A stretch of DNA of 64,000 bases from Panax quinquefolius (GCA_020205615.1 CM035160.1:146363991-146427990); one strand, 5' to 3'. Shown: positions 23,758 through 36,348, counted from the stretch's first letter. Notes: generated by a model not told the origin, from the letters alone. Made by a program: numbers and translations.

Positions 23758-25775
23758 GGGTTAAGTTCAGATGACCACTTGGGGTTTGGGCGGTTTTCCA
23801 CTTAACCACTTGTAGTCAGTAAAAAGCTACATTTAAACACCCAACGTTTTGAGTTGAGTGAAACGCCACATTTCCTTCCAATTTAACTGCGATGTAGTGT
23901 ATGTCACACGCCAAAAGCGCGTGAAAAAGACTATAATAGTTAAAAAAAACATGGGAAATGTCTGAAATACCCTTCTTCTTCCTCTCTTCTCCTCTTATAC
24001 TCCTTCAACCTTCAAACACACCAACACTCTCGCCCATTTCATCATTTTCTCTGAAGCAGCGGAGATCCGGAGGGATTTAGCGCAGATCCGGAGGGATTTA
24101 GCGCAGATGCAACTTGAAATTCTTGTAGATCTCATATATTATGGATTTACATGTTCCAGTGCTGCGATGTGTTAAATTATGGGCAAAAAGGTTAGGCGTG
24201 TATGGTTGAGATTAAAGGCGAGGCGATGTGTTAAATTATGGGCAAAAAGGTGAGGCGATGTGTTAAATTAATTGAGGGATCTATACATACATATAGATCA
24301 TTATGTATGTATAGATTGGTTTTTGATTGAAAAATATAGTAGTGTGATTTCTGGGCAAAAAGGCGAACAAAAAGGTGAGGCGATGTGTTAAATTAATTGA
24401 GGGATCTATACATACATATAGATCATTATGTATGTATAGATTGGTTTTTGATTGAAAAATATAGTAGTGTGATTTCTGGGCAAAAAGGCGAGGGGAGTGT
24501 GAAAGACTTCAATGGAATTGCCGAAAAAAAGTTTCGAATGATGTTCTTCTCCGTTGAAACATTCTAAATTTCACTTTCCTTTTCCCACGAACAACATCTA
24601 TCTATTTATTCTATTCTATTTTATAAACCAAAGGAAAAGGAAAAACAAAGTTTCTCCAAATTTTCAACGAGAAGAACATAATCCATTCCTCATCCTTTTT
24701 CCTTTCCAAATTTTCTATTGCATTTCTAATCTGGGAAGGTCTCAGATTTTTTTCTCATAAAACTCTGTACTTCTCTCAAAAGTTCATCTTATTTTATCCG
24801 TTCCCTTTACACTGATTAGATTTGTCAAGACTTTCTAATCGGTAAGCTGTTAGCTTTTTTTTCTTTCTTTTCTATTTTTGGTTATAAAGTTTCAATCTTT
24901 TCCATTGAAGTCTGGATTATAGATTTATCTGGGTGTTGAATTGTTCTGATTAGAGGTATTGACTTCAATGGGCAAAAATTTTGTTCTGATTTATCTATAC
25001 TGGAGACAATTTTTTTTTTTTGAAAAATTAAAATAATTCACAGTACAATTTGAATTGTAGTATTTCGCAATTAACTTTGATAAAAGTCAAAAAGGGGGGG
25101 AAAGGAGGGAGTATATATGTTTGTAAATGTAGTGTACTATATTTATACATAGTGTATTGCTATTACAGATGAGAGAGATGATATATCAAGGGTTGATTCT
25201 AATAAGTTCAAGTCGATTATTGATGAAGTCGAGAGTTTGCATTAGCTTGGTATATATTTGCCGATATCACAATTGTTGAAATTCATTTAAGAGATTTTGG
25301 GTTATTTGTGTGAATTTGGGTGTAAAATTTTGAAGAATGGCAAGAGCTTGTATATTATTTGCTCTCGCTTTTGGGCCTCCTTAATATTTGCAGATATATA
25401 TGCTTTATAACTTCAATACGAGTTTTGATAAATTGCTTAGTTTTTAGTAATCTTGTGATATGATTTGGTTCTGGGATTTGAATGATTGTGAGATTTATTT
25501 GATGAAAACATTTATATATAACAAGGAATTATTGTTTATTGCTTACTCGCTTTTTGTTTGTTAGAAAAACAGAGAGAGAGAGAGATGAACAATCATCTGT
25601 CTTTTATATATATCAAGGGTAATTAAGTCTTTATCCAACTTAAGTAACAGAGTTATGACAGAAAGCACTTTTTCACTTCAACTCAAAACGTTGGGTGTTT
25701 AAATGTAGCTTTACTGACTACAGGTGGTTAAGTGAAAAACCGCCCAAACCCCAGGTGATCATCTGAACTTAACCC
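23758..25775. mobile_element. Non-autonomous Mutator-like element (MULE) with long terminal inverted repeats, 2.0 kb
   Basis: The left end GGGTTAAGTTCAGATGA (23758) and the right end, reverse complemented (25775), match for about 110 bp with a few differences, including the shared GGGTTTGGGCGGTTTT and ACACCCAACGTTTTGAGTTG. Both ends lie in AAT repeats, so a 9-bp duplication is possible but cannot be proved. Long inverted repeats without transposase point to a non-autonomous MULE; the class is an inference. The interior has pyrimidine-rich leader-like sequence (about 23960-24010) and a tandem duplication (24247-24490) but no convincing gene. Confidence 0.75.
24247..24490 (+). repeat. Tandem duplication, 125-bp period, each unit with a 15-bp-arm hairpin
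   Basis: Two copies of a unit that starts AGGTGAGGCGATGTG and ends TTTCTGGGCAAAAAGGC. Each contains ATCTATACATACATA, 8 bases, then TATGTATGTATAGAT, a perfect inverted repeat, at 24279-24316 and 24404-24441. The offset is exactly 125 bp and the copies are almost identical. A shorter variant of the unit start lies just upstream near 24180-24240. Confidence 0.88.
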
Positions 25776-25815
<40 letters not shown>

Positions 25816-26099
25816 TAGGTTATTTGAATTAAAATTAAATAATTACGTTCATTTGAATTAAAATTAAATAAATTATACTTACTCTAAATATTAAAAATTA
25901 ACTTAAAAAATTAAATTATAATCTAATTTTCAAAATAAAGTAGTACTTTCGACATCTTTGTAGGATGGAGGGAATAGTTTACTTCTTTTTACAAAATTAA
26001 AATTTTGTATGCTTTTATAATATAGTATATGATAATGAGAGTTGGATATGGAAGTCGATAAAGGGACCCAAAAGTTGATATGCACTTGTAAGCATGTTA
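25776..26099. repeat. (AAT)n microsatellite and AT-rich intergenic DNA
   Basis: The (AAT)n run covers about 25776-25814, directly at the MULE right end. The rest is AT-rich with no gene signal. Confidence 0.7.
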
Positions 26100-26434
26100 G
26101 GGGCTGTTTGTTTAGATTTGAATACATCTGAATGGTTGAATTGGTCAGCCATTAAGTGTATTTATTTTGGAAAAAAATTGTCTGAATGGTTGAATCGGTC
26201 AGATGATTGAGCTGAATGACTAAGTCAGATTTTTTTGGCTGAATGAGCAACTGAATAAAGTAAAAGAAATTAAAAAAAATATTAACTATTATATTAAGTA
26301 ATATTAAATAAATTTACATCAGAGTGGTAAAATAATAAAATTATGTCATTCAGATGTTTAAGACATGTTAATTATTAAACAACTTTTTTCATTCAGATTC
26401 AGATTCATTCAGTTTTTATCAAACACTCTCTTAG
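26100..26434. mobile_element. Tourist/PIF-Harbinger-like MITE
   Basis: About 330 bp bounded by TTA on both sides, the target duplication typical of PIF/Harbinger. The left end is GGGGCTGTTTGTTT and the right end reverse complements to GAGAGTGTTTGATA. The sub-terminal 'ctgaatg' motif is repeated many times inside. No coding capacity. Confidence 0.65.
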
Positions 26435-26471
26435 TTAACTCCAATTACCTATCCAATTGTGATAAGATTTT

Positions 26472-26508
<37 letters not shown>

Positions 26509-27430
26509 TAATTACCTTCTGCCGCTACTCTTTATAGCGACAGGTAAGGATAAGTCATATTGGAGGCATTTTGATTATCTGTCTTGTTACTCTTTCTAGC
26601 AGCACACAAAAATAAGTCATATTGAGGGCATTTTGGTCATCTGCCACGTCGATAGAAAGAGAATCAATGTCGTTATTTTGGTCATCTGTCCTGCCGCTAG
26701 AAGGAGAACCGCTAGAAAGAGTATCACTGTCGCTACTCCTAGCAGCAAGGATTATATTCAGTTTAATTTATGCCCTTTATTATCATGATCAACTGCTGAG
26801 CAGACGATTACTAGAATAATATTCGTGACAACCGGTCACTATGGATGGGAACCTATTTAAGAAAACTAATTATGTTGAATTTAAGAATAATAATAACAAA
26901 TTACAAAAAAAATAATTAAAAAAATTGAGTATTGTTAAGGACACCAACTATAAACAAAAAGTTGTGCACATAGTATAAAAAAAAAAAGAAAAAAAAAAAG
27001 GAAACAAGACCTACAATTGAATGCTTATACATTTTTATTGGTGAGCAATACATACATCTTACTCTTGGTGCACAATTTTTTGAATACAATTATTATTCGT
27101 TTTATATATTTACAAATTGATGTTGGGGTTTTTCTTTTTCTTTAAATTCTAAAAAATAAAAATAAAAGTTTCAATAATTTCAGTGTGTGTGTAAGAATAT
27201 TAATCATCTTAATTAACAAAATGCATGCACTTTATTGCTCTTTGTTTCCTGCTCATTTTGAAGAAAACACTAATTTTTGCTAGTTCCATGTTTCATTGAT
27301 CCCATTCATAAAGATATATAGCCAATTGTACAAATATCCATGTATCAGATATTCAGATGTGATGGGAATAAATAAATAAATAAATAAATAATAGAGAAGG
27401 AACTCATAAACCACAACATTGTTCTGTATT
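26435..27430. other. Intergenic DNA with (AT)n run and a degenerate repeat
   Basis: An (AT)n run lies at 26475-26505. From 26515 to 26760 a phrase with 'taagtcatattg', 'ggcattttgg' and 'catctg' recurs two to three times with 'gccgct' or 'ctagca' between, a degenerate tandem repeat. A (TAAA)n run lies near 27371-27390. No gene seen. Confidence 0.55.
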
Positions 27431-27897
27431 GGCAATTATACAAGATTACAAGTTTACAACTTTTCAATAGTTACATGTGAAGAACGCTCACTTGCTAGAA
27501 TTTTTTTTATTTTTCCTTTTCTTTTTCACTAGAGATTGAATTGGGTTAGCAGGTTTCCTGACCTTTATACGATATCAGCAAGAGCAGTGGCTGTAAAGCT
27601 CTACATAATCCACAAAACCTAAAACTAAGCCCCTTAGGAAATTCACCACATTTAGTTATCTTGTGATAAATGAATAAGCAAAGAACTAAAGGAAAAGCTA
27701 CAGTATATGTCGTCCACTGCCAATCTCAGAGAAGCATTATGACCCTCCTCAGGTACCCAACCATGACAGAAAACAAGTTAGACATGAGAAAGCCAAACTT
27801 CTTCTCACATGGTGGCCACGAATCCACCTTTCTCGAGTTGAAGAGCAAATATCCTGCCACAACTAATATTCTACTTCCAAAATCAGCTAATAAATAT

Positions 27898-30800
27898 TCA
27901 GTTCAGCATCAATGCACCAGTTGTTTTATCATATGCTGTGCGAAAGCGAATACCAGAACCCATATGTCTTGATGTGGGGCATAACCAACAAAGAATACTT
28001 GGACCTAGTACCTGTACCATTCAAGAATTGTATGGGGCTTAGAAATCTTTAGGATCCCAGTCCTATATACAAGGATAACAATCCTTCTAACCGGAAGCCC
28101 TAAGAGCTCTAAACCACCCCAAAAAGATGTCTTGACCGCTCAGTCTGGTGAGCAAGCCAAACAGTGTCCGAATATTGAGGCCTCATCATCAACTAGATAT
28201 ATTCTTGTTAGTTACCAAAATTTGTAAAAGAGGAACTAGAAGCTCAAAGGAAGGATATTCTTACGGATATTAGATTTTCATAAGCACCGAGATCATATGG
28301 ATGGAAGTAGACACCTCCTCCCTTGTCTGCAAGCCACAATGCCCTTACTCCTTCGAGATACTGCCAGATAGAGCATCAGAAATCAGTTATCCATATATTT
28401 TCAAAAATTACTTGGACATTAAACAATTGAATAAAGTAATAATGTTCTAGGCTATGAACCTCAATTGTGGTCTTATTACGCAAGCTAAGGTAAACATGCC
28501 AACCCAAAAGATAGCTCAGTGCCAAACTTAATGGGACTAGCAACAACCCTGAAATGACCTGGAAGTGAAAATTGAAAGAAATTCAAATAAAAGATATTGT
28601 GAAACAGAGTTTAAACACAATTGCAATGAGCTTACATATACAGTTTTGAAAGAGCCTTCACTTTGCTGCCCATCCTTTTGAGCCTCAACAGTTAAACTAC
28701 CCACAAGCAAAACCTGTAAATTTTAAAGCAGGGTAAAAGAGAGAGATTGAAAACAAAGGTAGGCTCAATGCAACTGTCATTTGGTCAAGCAAAAATAACA
28801 GGAGAAGTTGCAGTCTGCCAGTTGAACCATTTGGTCAACAGCCATGCAAAACTTTAGTAACATGGAACAATCAAAAACTCAAACAGAAAAAAAGCTTAAT
28901 ATTGGTGAGTTCTGTGATACATAATGGAGTTCAAATGTACCAGGGAAGATGTACAATTAATGTTCAAGAAAAGTCAAACATACCAGGGAGTATATGCATG
29001 CAATAACAGCATACACAACGAACACGAAGAAGATCTTATAGTTCGCATGGCCCACACAATTGTTCATCCAATTGCAATGGTGATCCTAAATTCAGGAGTC
29101 AGCTATTTAATACATTATACAAGGTATTTAGGATAAGGCATGACAAACAATATAGATTAGGCATACCATTCGCAAAACACATCTTCTACAAATGCGGCAA
29201 TGATGGGTGCGGGGCGGCTTGTAGTGGGAACACTTTTGGCAGTATCTCAAGTCCCCACCCTGCAAGACAATCCACAGAAAGTAAGGTCCATGTAGACTAT
29301 AGATCAATCCTCTAGCTACCGATACAACATAGTCCAATATCAGATTAATTGTTCTTAAAGCCCTTTTTTTGCTTAATGTTTCAGACTCTGTGCAATTCTT
29401 TATTACTAGTGAATTGTTTGGTCAGGGAATTTTCCACACCTCTTTCTTGTGTTGCAATAAAATAAAAAGGATTCTTGATCCTGTTCATCAAAGATTACTA
29501 GTCTTAGTTTCTAATTTTTTCAGATATATCAGAATTTTTTTAGATATGTTATGCTCTCTCCGTTCAAAATTATAAGATCAATATTGACTTTTTAAAAGTC
29601 AATTTAAGACATTTTTAAAATTGATACGACTCATTTAAGCTTCGAAAACAAAAAATCTTGTAACTAGTAATACTTTTTTAAGTAGTTGATGATATTAATA
29701 ATTGTATTGACATAAACTACATGAATTAAAGTCAATTTTGAGTTTGAAAATGTTTAAAAATTAACTTTTGAAAAATCAATATTGATCTTATAATTTGAAC
29801 AGAGGTAGTATATAAGTAATCGAAGAAAATGTAATTTATTTGAGGATCTTAAGATATATGCATTATCTGTTACTGTGAATTAGTTTATATACTCTACAAA
29901 GAAACAAGTTCATAAAGGCCCATAATCTGTAGTGCTTCATTAGAGAATCTCTGTTCCTTCAACAAACACATACTTCTTATTTATCTAATCTAATTAAACG
30001 AACGACTGTGACTGTTACCTAAGAGTTTATCGGTCCCAAACACATGCAACAGGCAACTATAAACACTACAGAAACAGCGGTTTGAATACGCACAGAAAAG
30101 ATTTCAAAACCATCTTGATTCCATAAGTTCAAGTAAAAAATAAATAAATAAGAAGAGGAAACTAAATAAGACAAACAAAGACAAAGGCATCACCAATCAG
30201 CCTTTGAAGAAGAAGCATTCAATGATAAGATCACTATCTACCTTCCTAAAAAGGGTTCAAACTTCAAATGCAGCCATTCATACTCCAATAATTAGCGAAA
30301 GCTGGTCTACAGTGACTGATTATAAGTTACCTAATGACAGTCCAAACAGCAATTTACTTGGACAAATACAAACACAAACACAAACACAAACACAAAATCC
30401 AATATACATTGCAGAACTAAAATCTAATGATTAGTCCGTAGGGTGATAATTATTAATGTTTCAACAATGACAGCATGAATGCAATATCTGCTAGCACTTG
30501 CAGATCAGTTATCATAAGAGCCATAGTTACATACCAAATCAATTATTACATTAAATAACTTCTCGCATCACTTCACAGTGACCCAAACTAGATAGACACA
30601 AGATAATAGATACAAAAACCAAAAACATCAGAAAGCATGAAAAAAACATTATCATAGTTGTTAAAGAAAACATCAATTCAGAAGTATATGTAAGGGTTGG
30701 CCATAATAACAATGGTGATTGGGAGGGAAATCTACACCAACACCTATTTATGGTCTATATTGTTGCCGTGAATTAGTAGAGTAAGGGTTACGGGGCTGGT

Positions 30801-31804
30801 GTGTGCCATGAGTAAGAGAATGCACTGGACTTAATGGCCTATGAGATTAGATAGAGTGGATGCAAATAGAGGAAAAACAAAATTATTTTAAATATGAATG
30901 GAGTCATACAAAGAGGCAAAACACTAAACAAGGAACAGAAGCAAATATATTAAGCTCTTCGGCCAGTTAACACTATTGATATTGAACACTACTACACTTA
31001 ACATAAGATTTCAATGCATTTATGCATAATATTTTATCTTTAAAATAAGTCAATAACACAACAAAGACTCAATTAACAGTAACTTATTTCAGCAAATACA
31101 AGCACAAGATGCAATATCTTGTTGAACAGAGACTAATTAATGAATCCATTAGAACATCGCCAAAAAATATTTCAGTGTTCAAGAAGGCACAATATATGCT
31201 GCCTTAACCAAAGAAATTACTAATACAGAAACAAACTTGCATTAACACCGTATGAATAGTTGAATTTAATGTTCAAACATCATTTGCATCAAATCTTAAC
31301 AAAAATTAGAAATAATACATTCCTCAACACATACAAAGATTAAAACTTTAGTTCCAATAACTAAAATTCAGTAGACATTAAACAGAACAAACTTCTACTA
31401 ATTAAAACTCACATTCAATATCCACATTTTGCCCAATTTTGGATCATCATATTAAAACAAAAATAATATCAATTTGAACTGAAAAATCAGAAAAACCCTA
31501 GAGAGATAGAAAGGCTGAGTTAAGGTAGTACCTTTCGCTTGATCTCATGGATGGGGTTATGAGAGTCTTCGATGTCAGGGGAGAAGGAAAAAGGGACCCG
31601 GCCCGGGTCCGTAAAAATGGCGAGGACGTAATTAGAGACGCACATGATGGCGACGGCGGTGAAAACGACGGCGTTCATGATTCCGGGCGAGGACCCAAGA
31701 CCGAACCACCTGTCTATGAAAACTAAAACCGTAGAGAAGTAAATGTAAGCGATGCCGGCTGCAACAACTGTGATTGGGAATGAGAAACTCGCCATTTTCA
31801 CCAA
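27898..31804 (-). CDS. PAT16: Protein S-acyltransferase with DHHC zinc-finger domain (PAT15/PAT16 type), 284 aa, 7 exons
   Basis: Palmitoyltransferase that attaches long-chain acyl groups to cysteines of membrane-associated proteins, probably at an endomembrane. Exons (minus): 31804-31532, 29259-29167, 29085-28984, 28713-28636, 28558-28460, 28360-28265, 28011-27898. They join in frame to 285 codons with GT-AG introns, all in phase 0. Membrane segments lie near residues 8-30, 41-64, 139-163 and 183-205. DPG follows segment 2. The cysteine-rich domain has C98, C101, H111, C112, C115 and C118, then DHHC at 123-126 with C126 catalytic. TTIE (212-215) is the family TTxE motif and [10 protein letters not shown] lies near 236-245. 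The length matches Arabidopsis PAT15/16 (about 280-290 aa, from memory). The start is the first Met of MVKMASFS; MASFS four codons in is also possible. Intron 1 (2.27 kb) is long and holds a MITE. The exact paralogue, 15 or 16, is uncertain. Confidence 0.93.
29552..29810. mobile_element. Stowaway-like MITE inside PAT intron 1
   Basis: Inverted ends: left CTCTCTCCGTTCAAAATTAT and, reverse complemented from the right, CTACCTCTGTTCAAATTAT. Both continue into AAGATCAATATTGA. TA flanks on both sides fit the Tc1/Mariner-derived Stowaway group. About 260 bp with no coding capacity. Confidence 0.72.
30362..30395 (+). repeat. (ACAAAC)n microsatellite in PAT intron 1
   Basis: Five or more ACAAAC-type units in a row. 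The open frame crossing it is an intron artefact. Confidence 0.85.
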
Positions 31805-32100
31805 GAGCTGTTAAAATTTTGAGTAATAATTACAAAAGATGATGGGTCGCATGTTGGGATTCGTGCAAGAGGTGGTGATTGGACGGTGTCGGAGCCACCG
31901 GCGTATTGGGGGTTACGACGTTGTCTCCGGTGTGGTTTTGATGTCAGTTGGCGGTGGAGAGTGGCTCTGCTCGGGCTGGCGGGTATAGAAAATGGAATCG
32001 GCGGGTGCCGTTGGATTGTCAATATAGTAATACGGGTTTTCCCTGCTGTTCGCTTCGTGTTTACTCCTACTTTCTACCAAACATACTTTTCTATTAAATT
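31805..32100 (-). promoter_or_regulatory. Probable 5' UTR and promoter zone of the acyltransferase gene
   Basis: This stretch is clearly richer in G and C than the surrounding DNA, as is common around transcription starts of constitutive plant genes. No TATA box is evident at a proper distance, so exact start sites are not called. Confidence 0.4.
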
Positions 32101-33398
32101 TTGAATCTATTAATTATTATGCATTCCCATAAAATTTATGTCTAATTATAATTATAAAATTTATTACTAGTATAATAATACTTGCAAAATGGGTTCAAAC
32201 TCAATGTGTGACTCATATTCACATACATTAAATTAAATAGGTTTGAGTTGATATATATACATAGAATGAAAAAATAATACTAAATGATTTTACTATTTCT
32301 CTCTCTAAATTTTATATAGTTGATAAATTATAATTATAAAATTTATCAATATATTAGATCAATTAGAATTATAAATAGTGTCCACTTATTAGAATGAAAG
32401 TAATACATGATAAAAAAAATAAATGTTAAATTACATATAAATTTTTTTTAAATCTTTAGAAAATAAGAGTGACTTATTATTATCTTCAAAAAATTTTCAC
32501 ACATCATTTTTTCAAATTACAATTATTAAATTTATCAGTATATAAAATTAGTTAGAATTAATTTCCAATTCCAAATTCAAAACTCCCATTTCAAACTTCT
32601 ATATTAATATTTAGAAATAAGAGTGGAATAAAAAAATTAAGTTAATTTTGGGACAAACCAAAATGTGTTTAATTTTTTCTTCATCTAACGACAAACAAGA
32701 GAATGAAGAATAAATTAAGAAGAATACTTCATTTATATTTTAGTCTCACCTAGGAATATTAACGGGTTATATTGATACGGATATAAGACGTAACTCTACT
32801 ATTTAAAGTATTAAAAAATTTGATTTTTACATGAGTTTGTGTTTGAATCAAAATGATTTAATGGGTACTCTTTATGGTAAATTAAGTATTTTAGCTTTGA
32901 CTTGATGTCACAAATGCTGAACACCCCTTTTATACGATAATTGAACATAAAAATTGAACATGAGTGATTTACAATTTCACTCATTTGTATTTTTACTCCC
33001 GGTGAAATTATAAAGTACTCATATCTAATTATCATGTCCGTATAGAGTTTCTGAAGTTTGAATCCAATTTGGGGTCTGACATGGCAGTCAAAAATTTAAG
33101 TTAGAGGGATGTAATAATTTTTGTTACATACAATATAATTAAAATAATTGTATCAACTAAAATTAAATAAATTTCTTTTTCATGCGTCAATATGAATTGA
33201 CCCTCAACGCTGAAGTTTAATATTTTAATAAAAATAAATTGTATTATGAGATGGTATTAATTTATTTATTTTTCAACCAATGAAGGAGTATTAAATTAGA
33301 TTTCTTTTTTCATGCGTCAGCAATTAATTTTTATCATATATTGAAAGGGTCAAGCATGTGCGTTACACGTTGGGGGCATTCAGCATTATTTCGAATTT

Positions 33399-33445
<47 letters not shown>

Positions 33446-33480
33446 TAAACACCAAAAAAGAAGAAGTTGAAGAAAATTTA
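32101..33480. other. AT-rich intergenic DNA between the acyltransferase and laccase genes
   Basis: No gene or structured element recognised. It ends with a 42-bp (AT)21 run at 33401-33442. Confidence 0.5.
33401..33442. repeat. (AT)21 microsatellite
   Basis: Uninterrupted AT repeat about 260 bp past the laccase stop codon. Confidence 0.95.
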
Positions 33481-33492
33481 ACAATATCCAAC

Positions 33493-33498
33493 TTTATT
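33493..33498 (-). terminator. Possible poly(A) signal of the laccase gene
   Basis: AATAAA on the minus strand about 205 bp after the laccase stop codon. Plant signals are loose, so this is only a candidate. Confidence 0.35.
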
Positions 33499-33701
33499 AT
33501 TAATGCCTCATTCATAAACATGTCGAATTAAGAATGTTACAAAAAGTAATCAGACTCTTCGCTGGGAAGTAAATCAAATTCACTGGGTAAATTAAAGCCA
33601 GTGCTGGCCGATCGAAAAGGCTAAAGACTAAAAATTAAACCAAATGGCGAAATCTTGGTGGGAATTGAATTTCTAAAGTGAATAAAATGAATGAGAATGG
33701 A

Positions 33702-36258
33702 TCAGCATTTGGGGAGATCTGCAGGAGGAGGAAGGAGCTTTTGATTGGGAAGCTTTCCATCTAAGACAAGCCATGCCATCTTCAATCCCCAACTGGTGTG
33801 GACCTCCAGATGGCAATGCATAAACCATACCCCTGTTCACACAATGCATATATAATTAATTAATTATAATTAATACATTACATTAATTTTATTTATAGAC
33901 GTCCATATATCTCAAGCTAATTTCTTAAAATAAAACACCCTAATTTTTATTCCAATTTAAAGTGCGGCTGAAGTAATAATGCATATATATATATATATAT
34001 ATATATATTCAAATTTTATTTAGTTATTTGCATGCATGGATTGACAATCGTCTATTCCATCCGGTAAATCCAATTGGTTTAGTCTGTTTAATTTTCTCTA
34101 ATAACTTCTTGACCAATATGACTTATGACTACGTACATACATGCATGAAACAAAACATATATATATCGATAAGTTTTCATTAATTGATCACCTGGGTTAT
34201 CCGCCAGAAACCGAATAGCAACCCATCCGCCCGAGGGCACACCAACGGTGTTCCTCTCAACCGGGTCGACAAGATTGAAGCTTTCAGGGTCCTTATTTTG
34301 ATCGTAATTTCCAAACCCTTGTCCAACAACAAAGAAGTTGAAGCCATGGAGATGAAGAGGATGGCTCTCAGCACCAAGAATACTAGTATCCTGCAAGACT
34401 AGCTCCACACTCGTGTTAAAGGGAAGAACCATAAGCTTAGTACCATTGCTCACAAAGGTATTGTTTGGAGGGTTTCCAGTGTAATTAAACCAATGTAAGG
34501 GACTAATAGGAAAATAAGGGTTATAAACCCCATTTGATTGGCCAAAAACATGGGATTGAAGAAGAGATGTTGTTGGCTGTATAAAGGATATATTGTTAAT
34601 CGAAGCTGCAAATCTGGTTCCGTTTGGTCCTTGACAAGTTTGGTTTTTTAGGCCACAAGGGCTTGTTCCAAGGCTTACAGTGAAGAAAAAGTGTTTGTCA
34701 ACTTTCTTAGGTACATTAGCAGGGAATTGAGCATTGCCTAAGCTGCGAAGTTTCTTGGAGAAATTTGTGGCGAAAGAAGTGTCGTTTAGTGGAGGTAAAG
34801 TTGGTTTAAAGAGTGGAAGTACTTTTTTCATTGAGATGGTGGAATGAAGTACCGACTGGTACTCGAGAATACCGGCAACGGTGGAGTTATCGAATGTTCC
34901 GGCGCCAGTGACATATGGTCTAGCAGTCATGAGAAATGTGGCTTTTGGAAAGCTAGGTTTGGTCCTGAGAAGAACATTTGTTGTTTGTCCAGGAGTAAGG
35001 AGAATGGTTTCGGTGTCGAAAGGTTTTACATAAATTGCATCAGCTTCCACCACTTTGAGGGTGTGGTTTGCAATGCTGAAGAAGAGCTCGTCGTTGAGTG
35101 CAGCGTTGATGAATCGAAGAAGGTATGTCTTTCCCGGCTTAACCTTTAGTTTGAATGTGTCTGTCAATTAATTGTGTCAAAATTATATCATTAATTAATT
35201 CACAAGAAATTGATATAATGAAGTAAATTAATTACTTCTCCTATTCAGTTTATATACACATGATACTCCTATTATTATGTGACACAATTAATGTATACTA
35301 CCTTTTTTTGAGCAGTTATTATACAAAGGGCCAGGAAGTCCATTAAATGTGTAGGCATCGGAAACATTTGGACCTCCACCGGTTTGTAAAGCTTGGGTAA
35401 TGATGGCTTCGGGATCAGCATTGAACCATTCTCCTGCAAATGAATTATATATGGAAGTCGTATATAGAAAAAAAAAATTAAAATTTTATTCATTTCGATT
35501 GTGGCTAGTACGTAGGTAGGTAGGTAAGTTATATATATTACCAAATATGATGGGAACTTCCTTATGGGGTGTGGGAAATGGGTAAGGCACGTTGCGCTTT
35601 GGGAGAATGATGAGAGGACCATAGAGAGTCGTCCTTAGCCATGAAATATGGGCATGCCAAAACAGAGTTCCTCTTTGCCCAACAATGGTATAATTATACA
35701 CATAGCTCTGCCCAGTTTGAATAGGGCATTGTGTTATATATGCCGGTCCATCGGCCCAACCGCTTCGAAGCTGCCGAATCCCATGCCTGTTATTTTAATA
35801 ATAAAAAAAATGAGTACTTTCATAACAAACTATTTCTTGTAATGAACAAATTAAACAATGGAATATATATATCCATATATCCCCTACCAATGGATTGAAA
35901 TATTGTTGGGAACATGATTTATGACTTTAATGAGTAGTCGATCGCCCTCCCTAGCTACAACTCGAGGACCTGGAAATTGCCCATTTACCGTAACAATGGT
36001 GTTGGTATGGCACAATCGTGTCACGTTTTGAAGTTTGATCTATGACATATACGTATGTAAGTGTGATCAAATTAAATAAATATTCAATGTAAAACACTAG
36101 TGTACGTATACATTTTAGGACATGGATTTAATTAAATAACTTACGTTAAACTCGTAATGCCTTGTTATGGAGCCTGCATTGTCTGCAAGGGCCAAGTCAT
36201 GAGGAAGGAGACACAATGTTGTAATCAATGAGAAAAAAAGAATGGAAGCTGCAGCCAT
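33702..36258 (-). CDS. LAC17: Laccase (p-diphenol:oxygen oxidoreductase), LAC17/LAC2-like, 580 aa, 6 exons
   Basis: Secreted blue multicopper oxidase that oxidises monolignols in the cell wall with reduction of O2 to water. Exons (minus): 36258-36145, 36039-35888, 35786-35542, 35433-35302, 35160-34192, 33832-33702. They join to 581 codons, all introns GT-AG, the usual six-exon layout of this family. Residues 1-25 are a hydrophobic signal peptide (ends ALA). Copper ligands are all present: H88/H90 (HWHG), H133/H135 (WHAH), H481/H484/H486 (HPLHLH), and H543-C544-H545...H549 (HCHLEVH), with Leu554 as the axial residue. The C-terminus PPPADLPKC and the [20 protein letters not shown] core match LAC17/LAC2-type laccases (from memory). 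Many N-glycosylation sites are seen (e.g. NVT, NIS, NYT, NNT). A miR397 site lies in exon 5. No defect seen. Assignment to laccase is firm; the LAC17 orthologue label is tentative. Confidence 0.96.
33983..34008. repeat. (AT)13 microsatellite in laccase intron 5
   Basis: Uninterrupted AT repeat in the intron between exons 5 and 6. Confidence 0.95.
35091..35111 (-). promoter_or_regulatory. miR397 target site in laccase exon 5
   Basis: The plus strand of this 21-bp window equals the known plant miR397a sequence except at the third base (G here, A in the microRNA). The laccase mRNA is therefore complementary at 20 of 21 positions, with the central cleavage positions perfectly paired. It encodes the conserved peptide INAALNDE. 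miR397 is an established repressor of lignin laccases, so post-transcriptional control by copper status and by miR397 is likely. Confidence 0.85.
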
Positions 36259-36348
36259 TTAATTTCTTTGTTTGGATCGACAAAAAGCTAGCTAATAGAG
36301 TGGGATGAGTGAATCTAGCTGCTGTTTTATTGAACAAAGCTCTAGAGG

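Noticed and set aside
24554..24760. 68-codon frame rich in Phe/Leu inside the MULE
   Set aside because: AT-rich, no conserved motif, no splice context; treated as chance.
27670..27972. 100-codon plus-strand frame
   Set aside because: Overlaps the last exon and 3' UTR of the acyltransferase on the opposite strand; no homology recognised.
31886..32104. Plus-strand frame of 72 codons in GC-richer DNA
   Set aside because: Lies in the 5' region of the minus-strand acyltransferase gene; low-complexity Trp/Gly/Arg content and no family resemblance.
34844..35149. 101-codon plus-strand frame
   Set aside because: Antisense shadow of laccase exon 5, whose reading on the minus strand is certain.
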